From the NCBI RefSeq assembly GCF_022751215.1, contig NZ_JAICDG010000004.1, positions 434,001 to 498,000 on the forward strand: 64,000 nt of DNA. Reading direction: 5' to 3'. Below the pieces are notes generated by a model. The model worked only from the letters and a program-made list of their open reading frames with translations, did not search any database and was not told the origin of the DNA. This DNA comes from Actinomadura terrae. GTDB taxonomy: Bacteria > Actinomycetota > Actinomycetes > Streptosporangiales > Streptosporangiaceae. Position numbers and translations under genes: made by a program. Of this stretch, positions 8,478 through 17,229 are shown in pieces. Every line of letters begins with the position of its first letter. Position 1 is the stretch's first letter.

Positions 8478-8822
8478 TTAGGGGCGGTAGCGGACTTCGA
8501 AGGTGAGGCATCCGTCGTCGCTGCGCCACGGCCCGTGCTCCATGCCGGGCGGGCGGCACGCGTACATTCCGGCGGTGAACGTCTCGCCGAGCCGCAGGTC
8601 GGTGATCGAGCCTTCGAGGATGTAGACCTCCTCCCAGAAGTCGTGCGTCTGGACGCCGTTCGGCGTGGTGTCGGTCCCGGGCTCGAACCGCAGCATGCGG
8701 GTGGCGACGCCGGAGGCGGCGTCGGCTGCCAGGACGCGCTCGGTGAGCTCGCGGACATCCCCCGCGCAGGGGGTGAAGCCGATCTTGGCGGCGGGGAAGA
8801 ACTCGTGTTCGGGCTTGGCCAT
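8478..8822 (-). CDS. Small cupin-domain protein
   Basis: A 114-residue single-domain cupin. The metal-site motif region reads THDFWEEVYILEG, with the second motif around RPPGMEHGPW. It resembles ChrR/anti-sigma-type or small dioxygenase-like cupins, which may isomerise, hydrolyse or oxygenate a pathway intermediate or simply bind a ligand. ATG 8822 has GGAGG about six bases upstream and lies 14 bases after the HpaB stop. Placement between a flavin monooxygenase and its reductase suggests action on the hydroxylated product, but that is inference. Confidence 0.85.
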   Translation of the reverse strand: MAKPEHEFFPAAKIGFTPCAGDVRELTERVLAADAASGVATRMLRFEPGTDTTPNGVQTHDFWEEVYILEGSITDLRLGETFTAGMYACRPPGMEHGPWRSDDGCLTFEVRYRP

Positions 8823-8836
8823 GGCGGTCCTCCGGG

Positions 8837-10279
8837 TCAGGCGGCGGTGTAGGCGGCGAGGAACGCGTCGACGTCGGCGATGGCGCTGTCGTAGCCGAAG
8901 TTGCGGTAGGCGTAGCCCTTCGCGACGAAGGGCGCGCCGGCGTAGAACATCTCGTACTGGTGGTGGCGCCCGGCGAACTCGGACCCGACCGCGTCCCAGA
9001 CGAGCTTGAACAGCTTCACCCGCTCGACGGCCTCGACCCCGGGTGACTGGACGTAGCGGTCGATATCCGCTCGTGTCGCGGGGTTGTGGAGGTCGGCGAC
9101 GCTGGACGGCAGTTGCAGCACCCCGCCGCCCGCGAGGTCGCGCAGGATCGCGAGGACGCGCGGGTACAGCTCGGCCTGGAGGCCCATCGCGCCGTAGACC
9201 GCGCGGGCGTCCGGCCGCCACATGCCGTTCGCGTCGGGCGCGGCCCGGTACTCGGCCGCGTACACGGCGGACTCGACCAGCGACGCCAGCCCGGCCAGCT
9301 CGCCGAGCCGCTCCTGGACGCCGGGGATGCGGCCGACGCCGTTGACGTCGGCGATCTTGCCGGCGAGGCCGCCGATGAACCGGAGCTTCACCGCGAACCG
9401 GATCTGCGCCTGCCAGTTGCCGAGGAGGTGCGCGCCGGTGTCGAAGAACTGGCGGCGGAGGCCGTCCACGTCGCGGTCGACGAAGACGCGCTCCCAGGGG
9501 ACGAAGACGTCGTCGAGGACGACCAGCGCGTCCGTCTCGTCGTAGCGCGTGGACAGCGGGTAGTCGTAGGACGCGCCGGTCGTCGCGTACGGGCGGCGGC
9601 AGTACAGCTTCAGGCCGTCGGCGGAGACCGGGACGGTGAACCCGACGGCGAAGTCCCGGTCGTCGGCGGTGAGCGGCTTGATGCACGAGATGAAGATCTC
9701 GTCGGCGACGGCGGCGCCGGTGGCGAGCATCTGCGCGCCGCGCACGACGATCCCGTCCGGCCGCTCCTCGACCACGCCCGCCTGGACGAACTCGCCGTCC
9801 CAGGCGTGCGCGGTCGCCGCCCGCGACACCTGCGGCGGGATGATCGCGTACGAGACGTACAGGCTCTCCTCCAGCAGCCGCCGGTGGTAGCCGGTCACGC
9901 TCGCCGACAGGTCGCGGCGTCCGGCGGCGAACGACTCGGGCGAGGAGGCGAACGCGGCGAGGAACGACCCGACGTGGTCGGGGCTGCGGCCCACCCAGCC
10001 GTGGGTGTGCCGCGCCCACGTCTCGATCGCGTGCCGCCGGGCGGCGAGGTCGTCGCGGCTGCGCGGGATCGTGAACACGAGGTTGGCCTCCGTGCCGCTC
10101 TCCGGCGCGTGGCAGGTCATCTTGTTCGCGGGGTCGGCGGCGAGGTCGAACAGCTCGGCCATCGTCGCGGCGATCGGCGCGAACGCGGGATGGGCGGTCA
10201 CGTCGGCGACGCGCGCGCCGTCCAGGTAGATCTCGCGCGTGTCCTTCAGGGCGGTGAGGTACTCGGCTCCCGTGCGCAT
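8837..10279 (-). CDS. Flavin-dependent monooxygenase, 4-hydroxyphenylacetate 3-hydroxylase (HpaB) family
   Basis: A 480-residue oxygenase component with acyl-CoA-dehydrogenase-like architecture. Family landmarks include the N-terminal TGAEYLTALKD, the mid-region LVVLDDVFVPWERVFVDRD and the C-terminal AGRHHQYEMFYAG. HpaB-type enzymes use reduced flavin from a separate reductase to hydroxylate phenols or related rings; relatives act on pyrroles, chlorophenols and other substrates. GTG 10282 and ATG 10279 are both possible: GGAGGG lies 8 bases before the ATG and 5 before the GTG. The upstream DUF2848 stop falls inside GTGATG, so translation is coupled. The exact substrate is unknown. Confidence 0.93.
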   Translation of the reverse strand: MRTGAEYLTALKDTREIYLDGARVADVTAHPAFAPIAATMAELFDLAADPANKMTCHAPESGTEANLVFTIPRSRDDLAARRHAIETWARHTHGWVGRSPDHVGSFLAAFASSPESFAAGRRDLSASVTGYHRRLLEESLYVSYAIIPPQVSRAATAHAWDGEFVQAGVVEERPDGIVVRGAQMLATGAAVADEIFISCIKPLTADDRDFAVGFTVPVSADGLKLYCRRPYATTGASYDYPLSTRYDETDALVVLDDVFVPWERVFVDRDVDGLRRQFFDTGAHLLGNWQAQIRFAVKLRFIGGLAGKIADVNGVGRIPGVQERLGELAGLASLVESAVYAAEYRAAPDANGMWRPDARAVYGAMGLQAELYPRVLAILRDLAGGGVLQLPSSVADLHNPATRADIDRYVQSPGVEAVERVKLFKLVWDAVGSEFAGRHHQYEMFYAGAPFVAKGYAYRNFGYDSAIADVDAFLAAYTAA

Positions 10280-10932
10280 CACAGTGCCCTCCGTTCGGTC
10301 TCGTAGTCACAGGTCAGGGTGGTGTCGCCGGCGGTGAGGGCGAGGCTCCAGCGGCGTCCCGGCACGAACGCGCCGGCCAGCAGCGGCAGCGTCCCGGCGA
10401 AGACGACCAGGTCGCCGGGGAGGTCGCCGCACGCGGCGGCGAGCCGTGCCAGCAGGTCGGACGGCGTGCGCAGCGCGGCGAGGGAACCGGACTGGTAGGG
10501 GCGGCCGTCGACGGTGCTCTCGACGCGGACGCCGTCCCAGGAGCCGTCGGCGGGCAGTTCCACGAACCGGTCGCCGACGGGCTTCGGGCAGGCGGCCTTC
10601 GCGGCGGCGATGTCGGTCCGCTCGATGTCGCGGTCGGTGTGGTCGGAGCCGACGCCGAGGTAGTGGCGCCCCGCGTGCCGGACGAGGACCGGCTCCACCT
10701 CCCCCGATGTGTTCCCGCCCGCCACCGCGATCGTGGGGCCGCTGGTCAGCAGCGCCGGGTCGAGCGGGTAGAACGCGGGGACCGTCGGCGGCTCCGGGAC
10801 GCCGATCGCGGCCAGCTCCTCGATGTGCGCGCGGGTCGCGGCCTCGTCGCGTCCGGTGTACCCGGCGATGATCAGGTGGTCGGGCGTGCAGCGCAGCTCG
10901 TCCGCGCCGACCCGCATCGTCAGCGCGCTCAT
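10279..10932 (-). CDS. DUF2848 family protein
   Basis: A 217-residue protein that I recognise as DUF2848 from the conserved pieces IAGYTGRDEAA, AGGNTSGEVEPVLV and GVGSDHTDRDIE, and from the C-terminal VVFAGTLPLL. The fold resembles fumarylacetoacetate-hydrolase-like proteins in its SGEVEPV and GSDHTDR elements, so hydrolysis or hydration of an acidic intermediate is a reasonable guess, but no activity is established to my knowledge. It overlaps the nitrilase stop (ATGA) and the HpaB start, so it is an integral, coupled member of this catabolic operon. Confidence 0.85.
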   Translation of the reverse strand: MSALTMRVGADELRCTPDHLIIAGYTGRDEAATRAHIEELAAIGVPEPPTVPAFYPLDPALLTSGPTIAVAGGNTSGEVEPVLVRHAGRHYLGVGSDHTDRDIERTDIAAAKAACPKPVGDRFVELPADGSWDGVRVESTVDGRPYQSGSLAALRTPSDLLARLAAACGDLPGDLVVFAGTLPLLAGAFVPGRRWSLALTAGDTTLTCDYETERRAL

Positions 10933-11732
10933 GGCCGGACCGCCTCGGCGACGCGCACCGGGCGCCGGTCGCGCAGGACGGGGAACTCCTCGCGGGTCCG
11001 CGCCACCACGTCCGGGTCGACGTCGCAGTACAGGATCTCCTCGGCGTCGCCCGCCTCCGCGAGGACCGTGCCCCACGGGTCGACCACGCGGGACGCTCCG
11101 CCGAGCGTCACGTCCCCCTGCGCGCCGACCGCGTTGCAGGCCAGGACGAGCAGTTGCTGCTCGACCGCGCGGGCCGAGGTGAACAGCCGCCAGTGCGCGC
11201 GGCGCCGCGCGGGCCACGCGGCCGGGACCGCCACCGTCTCGGCGCCCGCGTCCACCAGCGCCCGCCAGATCTCCGGGAAGCGCAGGTCGTAGCAGGTGGT
11301 GGCGCCCAGCGCGCCGAGCGGGGACGGGGCCGTGCCGACCGTGTCGCCCGGCGCGAGCAGCTCGGCCTCGCGCGACCGGTACCCGAACACGTGGATCTTC
11401 CGGTACGTGTGGACGACCGCGCCCGACGGGTCGATGAGCACGGCGGTGTTGTGCAGGCGGCCCTCGGGCGTCCGCTCCAGGACGCTGCCGAGATGCAGGA
11501 AGCAGCCGAGGTCACGGGCCCACTGCCGACCGGCGGTGACGGTGTCGCCGTCCAGCGGCTCGGCCAGCTCGGCGTACCGGTCGAACGCGAAGTAGCCGGG
11601 CGTCCACAGCTCGGGCAGCAGCACGAGGTCGGCGCCGCGCGCGTCGGCGACCATCCGTCCGACGCGCTCCCTGCGCCAGGCCGGTGGCTCCGACGCGGGG
11701 CTCGCGACCTGGACGAGTGCGACGCGCGTCAT
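10929..11732 (-). CDS. Carbon-nitrogen hydrolase (nitrilase superfamily)
   Basis: A 267-residue cytoplasmic enzyme with the full nitrilase-superfamily triad: Glu in LLPELWTPGY, Lys in YRKIHVFGY and the nucleophilic Cys in TTCYDLRFPE. Length and motif spacing fit aliphatic amidase, omega-amidase or carbamoylase branches better than true nitrilases. It would cleave a terminal amide or carbamoyl group in the pathway. Its ATG overlaps the GntR stop (ATGA) and its own stop overlaps the DUF2848 ATG, so all three are translated from one message. Confidence 0.93.
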   Translation of the reverse strand: MTRVALVQVASPASEPPAWRRERVGRMVADARGADLVLLPELWTPGYFAFDRYAELAEPLDGDTVTAGRQWARDLGCFLHLGSVLERTPEGRLHNTAVLIDPSGAVVHTYRKIHVFGYRSREAELLAPGDTVGTAPSPLGALGATTCYDLRFPEIWRALVDAGAETVAVPAAWPARRRAHWRLFTSARAVEQQLLVLACNAVGAQGDVTLGGASRVVDPWGTVLAEAGDAEEILYCDVDPDVVARTREEFPVLRDRRPVRVAEAVRP

Positions 11733-12400
11733 CGGCCGTCCCAGTTCGCGACCGAGGGGAGGCGCAGGACGCCGAGCGTCCCGTCCAGGTGCGCGGCCAG
11801 TGCCTGGGCGGCGCGCAGCGGGTCGCCGGACGCGATCGCCTCGACGATCGCGCCGTGCTCGGCGAGCACGGCCCGCGCGCGGTCCTCGGCCGCCGCGATC
11901 GCCCGCAGCCCCATCCGGACCTGCCGGTCGCGCAGCGACTCGTAGAACTCCGCCAGCACGGGGTTGCCCGCCGTCCGGACGATCGCGCGGTGGAACGCCC
12001 GGTCGCACTCGATGAACGCGACCGGGTCGTCCAGCAGCTCCTCCTGGCGCGCGACCAGTTCCGCCAGCTCGGGCTCCAGTTCCCGCGCGAGCGGCGCGAC
12101 GCGGCGCACGCACCAGTCCTCGACCAGCTCGCGGGCCTGCATGACGGCCTCGATCTCGGCGTCCGACACCGGCGGGACGAAGGCGCCCTTCTTCGGCATG
12201 ATCTTCAGGAAGCCCTCGGTCTCCAGCCGGAGCAGCGCCTCCCGCACCGGGGTCCGCGACGTCCCCGTCGCCTCGCACACCTCCGCCTCGGTGAGGAACG
12301 TCCCCTCCTGCCGCGGCAGCGACCCGATATGGCGTTTCAGCCACCGGTACGTGGCGTCCTGTGCGCTCTCCCGTGGCCGCGCCCCTCGTGTGCTACTCAT
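11729..12400 (-). CDS. GntR-family regulator, FadR/FCD subfamily
   Basis: A 223-residue regulator. The N-terminal winged helix contains EVCEATGTSRTPVREALLRL, and the C-terminal FCD ligand domain has the metal-binding Asp/His residues around ECDRAFHRAIV and the later AEHGAIV and AAQALAAHL elements. FCD regulators usually bind an organic acid and release DNA. It is the first gene of the nitrilase, DUF2848, HpaB, cupin and reductase operon. A TGTATACA palindrome lies 8 bases upstream of its ATG, overlapping the predicted -10, so autorepression relieved by a pathway metabolite is likely. Confidence 0.93.
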   Translation of the reverse strand: MSSTRGARPRESAQDATYRWLKRHIGSLPRQEGTFLTEAEVCEATGTSRTPVREALLRLETEGFLKIMPKKGAFVPPVSDAEIEAVMQARELVEDWCVRRVAPLARELEPELAELVARQEELLDDPVAFIECDRAFHRAIVRTAGNPVLAEFYESLRDRQVRMGLRAIAAAEDRARAVLAEHGAIVEAIASGDPLRAAQALAAHLDGTLGVLRLPSVANWDGR

Positions 12401-12408
12401 AGGCGTAA

Positions 12409-12436
12409 TGTATACAACACGTCGACATCAATGCAA
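12409..12436 (-). promoter_or_regulatory. Promoter and operator of the GntR-nitrilase-HpaB operon (probably leaderless)
   Basis: Read on the minus strand, TTGCAT (12436-12431) is followed after 16 bases by TATACA (12414-12409), a good -35/-10 pair. The -10 is embedded in the perfect palindrome TGTATACA (12409-12416), which matches the TNGTATACNA-like core of FCD-type GntR operators. The ATG at 12400 starts only 8 bases beyond the -10, so the transcript would begin at or next to the start codon. Confidence 0.6.
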
Positions 12437-12453
12437 CAGCCTCTTTCCGCAGT

Positions 12454-13947
12454 TCAGCCGCGTGGGAGCAGCACGAAGGTGGCCGGCAGCAGCGTCGCCT
12501 CGACCGGGACGTCGCTCGCGTCGCTCCGGGTGAGCGTCACGCCCAGCCGCAGCCGCTCGCCGGGCGAGAGCCGCAGGTGGACCGGGTAGATCTCGACCAC
12601 GAGCCGCACCGGCTCGCCGTCCGGCACCGGCTCGGCCGTCTCGTGCGGATGCCCCGGCAGCACGACCTCACCGTCGGACGTGTGCTCGCTGCGGCGCTCG
12701 TCGAGCGCGCGATGCGACGCGCGAAGCCGTCCCTCGGTGAGCTGCCGGACATCGCCGTCGGCCCCCACGACCGACAGCCGCGCGTTGAGGTCGAAGTCGG
12801 CGCATCCCTCGGTGACCAGCACCGCGTGCAGCGCCACCGGCCCGAGCAGGTGCACCGGCTCCTCGCACGGCGCCGAGTCGAACGCGGCGGCCTCGCCCCA
12901 CAGCCGGAACCCCGAGTTCGTCGAGACGTCCACCATCAGATGGACGTCGGTGGGAGGAGGCGGCGGCACGCTGGTGATCGACGGCAGGATCGGCACCGCC
13001 GCCGGACCATCGACCGGCTCCCACCGCCACCAGTCGATGTCGGACGTCGCGGGCCAGCCGCCCCGGGTGTGGAACTCGTCCGCGCCGACGCACCACAGCA
13101 CGGCGTTGCCCTCGGGCGCGCAGGGGTCCTCGCCGGTGTCGCGCAGCCAGTAGCCGAGCCATCGCGACAGTTCCTCCCGGCGTTCCTCGGTGAGGAAGGG
13201 CTCATGGCTCCACGGGCCGATCTGGAGGCGCTTCGGCCCCGGGAGCGCCCGGAACGCGCGGACGGTGCCCGCCAGGAAGTAGTCGAACCAGCCGGTCCCG
13301 AAGAACGCGGGCACGCGGATCGAGGCGAGGTCGGCGGAGGTGGCGCGGAAGGTCTCGCCGTCGAACGCGGTGCCGACGATGTCCTGGTAGAAGGCCCGCA
13401 GGATGTCCGTCTGGGACTCCGGCCGCTGGCTGTTCAGGAACACGCCCGCGCCCCACGACGTGTGCGACGGGATGCCGCCGCGCTTCCACATGTCCCGGTA
13501 GGTGTCGGCGGGCGCCACCCACGGCGCGATGCACCGCAGGCCCCGGGGTTCGCGGCGCGCGATCAGCAGCTGGTTCAGGCCCGAGTAGGACCCGCCGACC
13601 AGCGCCGTCCGGCCGGTGCAGAAGCCGGCGGCGGCGATCCACTCCAGCAACTCGACGCCGTCGTCGATCTCGCGCGGCGACAGGACGCCGTGGTAGGCGC
13701 CGGTGGAGCCGCCGAAGCCCCGGACGTCCGCCACCAGCACCTCGTAGCCCTCGGCGATCGGACCGGCGAGCAGCTCCATGTGCATCGCCGACTCCTTGCG
13801 GTACGGCGTGATCACCACGACCGCCGGGGCCGGCGCGCCGGTCGAGGACGGGTAGCGGAGCACCGACAACCGTCCCCCGTCGCTCATCTCGACGGTCAGC
13901 GGAAGCGGCCGCGGAATCCGGGCGGGCCGGACGGACTCCGTCAACAC
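12454..13947 (-). CDS. CocE/NonD-family hydrolase (X-Pro dipeptidyl-peptidase S15-like)
   Basis: A 497-residue serine hydrolase. The alpha/beta-hydrolase core has the oxyanion region VVVITPYRK, the nucleophile elbow GGSYSG, and probable catalytic Asp and His near FFGTGWFDY and IGPWSHE. The C-terminal half is the jelly-roll domain of CocE and X-Pro dipeptidyl peptidases. Relatives cleave cocaine-type esters, acylated antibiotics or proline dipeptides. Start is GTG 13947 with AGGAG five bases upstream, overlapping the previous stop by 7 bases. It is the last gene of the ABC importer/hydrolase operon and lacks a signal peptide, so it acts on an imported ester or amide. Confidence 0.9.
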   Translation of the reverse strand: MLTESVRPARIPRPLPLTVEMSDGGRLSVLRYPSSTGAPAPAVVVITPYRKESAMHMELLAGPIAEGYEVLVADVRGFGGSTGAYHGVLSPREIDDGVELLEWIAAAGFCTGRTALVGGSYSGLNQLLIARREPRGLRCIAPWVAPADTYRDMWKRGGIPSHTSWGAGVFLNSQRPESQTDILRAFYQDIVGTAFDGETFRATSADLASIRVPAFFGTGWFDYFLAGTVRAFRALPGPKRLQIGPWSHEPFLTEERREELSRWLGYWLRDTGEDPCAPEGNAVLWCVGADEFHTRGGWPATSDIDWWRWEPVDGPAAVPILPSITSVPPPPPTDVHLMVDVSTNSGFRLWGEAAAFDSAPCEEPVHLLGPVALHAVLVTEGCADFDLNARLSVVGADGDVRQLTEGRLRASHRALDERRSEHTSDGEVVLPGHPHETAEPVPDGEPVRLVVEIYPVHLRLSPGERLRLGVTLTRSDASDVPVEATLLPATFVLLPRG

Positions 13948-14900
13948 AGCTTCTCCTCGAAGAACGCCACCGCCTGCACGACCAGGGGCTCGACGTCGAC
14001 GCCGACGAAGCAGTGGTCGGCCCCGGCGACGATCGAGAGGCGGCTGTCGGCCCCGCTCTCGTCGAGCGCGCGGTGCAGTTCCTCGCTCTGCGCGGCGGGC
14101 ACCACCCGGTCCGCGCCGCCGTGCACCAGCAGCATCGGCGGCGCGTCCGCGTGCGCGTAGGTCACCGAACTCGCGGCCCTCGCGGCAGCGGGCGCGGCGG
14201 GAATCGGCGCGCCGAGCAGCAGCGCCTCCGGCGAGCCGGGGGCGTCGTGGTCGACGACCCCGTCCGGCCCCGTCTGCTCCTGCATCGTGAGAAAGTCGCT
14301 CGGCGCGTACCAGATGACCCCCGCTTGCAGGGACGCGTCGTCGCCCGGCACTTCCTCGTCGCCGTCGAAGGCGAAATCGGGCGCGAGACAGGCGAGCGCC
14401 GCCAGGTGCCCGCCCGCCGACTCGCCCCAGATGCCGAACCGTGCCGCGTCGATCCCGAGCGGACTCGCATTGCGGCGCAGCCAGCGGATCGCCGCGCGGA
14501 CGTCGAGCGCCTGGGCGGGGAACCGCGCCTCGCCGCTGAAGCGGTAGCTCGCGTGCGCGACGGCGAAGCCCGCGCCGAGCAGGTGCTCGTCGAGCCGGGC
14601 CGACTTCAGCGGCGGCGGCATCTCCCGGTGGGTGCCGCCGAGGTAGGCGCCGCCGTGAATCCAGATGACTAGTGGAACTAGGCCGTTCCGGGGGGTGTGG
14701 GGGGTCGTCCCCCCACAAGAAGCAGGCTCGGTGCGCACGGGACGCAGCAGGTTCAGCGTCAGCTCGCGGTAGCCGGGGACGCGCGCCACCACGGCGTCCG
14801 CGTACAGGTCGTAGGCCACGGCCGAACCGGTGACGCGCCGGGGCTCCGGCGGCGGACCCGGCTCGTTCGGCGGCAGACCCTGCGGGGGTGGGACGGTCAT
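13941..14900 (-). CDS. Alpha/beta hydrolase, hormone-sensitive-lipase-like esterase
   Basis: A 319-residue cytoplasmic esterase with HGGAYLGG as the oxyanion-hole motif, GESAGGH as the nucleophile elbow, and catalytic Asp and His in VHGGADRVV and GADHCF. This is the alpha/beta-hydrolase fold-3 / BD-FAE group, which prefers short acyl chains. The proline-rich N-terminus is unusual but has no signal features. ATG 14900 overlaps the carboxylesterase stop by four bases and its own stop overlaps the CocE start, so three different serine hydrolases are translated in series. Confidence 0.9.
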   Translation of the reverse strand: MTVPPPQGLPPNEPGPPPEPRRVTGSAVAYDLYADAVVARVPGYRELTLNLLRPVRTEPASCGGTTPHTPRNGLVPLVIWIHGGAYLGGTHREMPPPLKSARLDEHLLGAGFAVAHASYRFSGEARFPAQALDVRAAIRWLRRNASPLGIDAARFGIWGESAGGHLAALACLAPDFAFDGDEEVPGDDASLQAGVIWYAPSDFLTMQEQTGPDGVVDHDAPGSPEALLLGAPIPAAPAAARAASSVTYAHADAPPMLLVHGGADRVVPAAQSEELHRALDESGADSRLSIVAGADHCFVGVDVEPLVVQAVAFFEEKLC

Positions 14901-16419
14901 GCGCCCGCCCCCTTCGGAAGGTCGCGCGGGTCCTGGCCCGCGTACGGGGTCCAGGTGCTGTCGATTCGCATGGTGGTCCTCGTCTCGGTGGTGTAGGGCT
15001 CCCACGACGGGATGTCGCGGTGGTTCGGGTCGCCGTCGCGTGCGAAGGCCGTCCATGCCAGCGCCATGCGCGTGGAGACCTGGCGGCGGTCGGCGCGGTC
15101 GCCCGCGAGCGGTGACAGTTCGGCGTTGTGGAACACGAACGGCAGGTCGAGGCTGTGGGCGGCGCCGAGCAGCCCGCCGAGGATCGGCGTCTCGTAGGCG
15201 AACTCGTAGCAGTGGACGGGGTGCCGCGTCGACAGCCGCGACGCCAGTGTGATCGCGGCGGGCGCGAACGTCATGTCCGTGACGATCCGGGCCAGGCGCA
15301 GCCGTGCCGGTTCGCACCCGACCCGGTCGTCGTAGCCCGCGAGGACGCCGGCCGCGTCCGCGCCGAACCTCGCCGCCGCCCAGGCGGTCAGCTGGGCATC
15401 GGAGAACGTCGCGTACTCCGGCGCGTTGCAGAGGATGAGCGAGGCGTCGTGAGTGGTGTGGCCGATGAGGACGGGCACGCCGCCATGCGGCAGGTCGGGG
15501 GCGACGATGTCGGGCGCGAAGGACGCCTGGGCCGCGTCGAGCGGGTCCCGGTCCAAGGTGAAGCCGCCCATGACGTCCCCGGTGAGGGCGCGCTGGAGTT
15601 CGAGGAGCGGGCCGGTGGTCCACGTGGTCAGCTCCCGGGCCCGCGCCGGGGTCAGCCCCGCGAGGTGGACGGCGCGCTCGGCGAGCTCCCGTCCCGCCCC
15701 GGCCGACCGCGGCAGCGGGCCCGGCGAGCTCTGGACGACCGCCCGGTGGAACAGGCCGGACGCCTCCGGCATCGCCATCAGGTTGCGCACCTTGTCGCCG
15801 CCGCCCGACTGCCCGAACACGGTGACGTTGCCGGGATCGCCGCCGAACCCGTCGATGTTGGCGCGGACCCATTCGAGGGCGAGCACGAGGTCGAGCAGCC
15901 CGGCGGTCCCGGCGTGCTCGAACTCCGCGCCGAGGAGGGCGTCCAGGGCCAGGTAGCCGAAGATCCCGAGCCGGTGGTTGACGGTGACCACGACGACGTC
16001 GCCGAGCCGGGCGAGCCGGTCGCCCATGAACAGCGACTCCGAGCCCGCGCCGTGCTGGTAGCCGCCGCCGTGCAGCCACACCATGACCGGACGCCGTCCC
16101 GGCGGCGCCGCGTCCGGCGTCCAGACGTTGAGGACCAGGCAGTCCTCGCCCATCGGGACGCCCTCCAGCGCCGAGCCGGTACGCGGGTAGAAGTAGTCGA
16201 GCGCCTCGACCCACGAGCCGGTCGCCGCGAGCCGGATGTCGTTCTGCGGCGCGGCGGGGCCGAACACGGTCGCCTCGCGCACGCCGTGCCAGGGCTTCGC
16301 GGGCTCCGGCGGGCGGAACCGCGCCGCCGGGCCGCCGGTGGGCGCGCCGTAGGGGATGCCGAGGAACGACGCGATGCCGCGGTGCCGCACGCCCCCCACC
16401 TTCCCGGACGTGGTCTCGA

Positions 16420-16438
<19 letters not shown>
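14897..16438 (-). CDS. Type B carboxylesterase
   Basis: A 513-residue carboxylesterase/lipase. Family marks are the N-terminal SFLGIPYGAP, EDCLVLNVWTP and WLHGGGYQHG, and the nucleophile elbow GQSGGG. The GQSGGG form replaces GESAGG but is common in this branch and keeps the GxSxG serine. A catalytic His is expected near AAHSLDLPFVF. No signal peptide is present, unlike many secreted members, in keeping with intracellular action after uptake. It starts within the last 19 bases of the DppF gene, a tight coupling that ties it to the importer. Confidence 0.93.
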
Positions 16439-17221
<783 letters not shown>

Positions 17222-17229
<8 letters not shown>

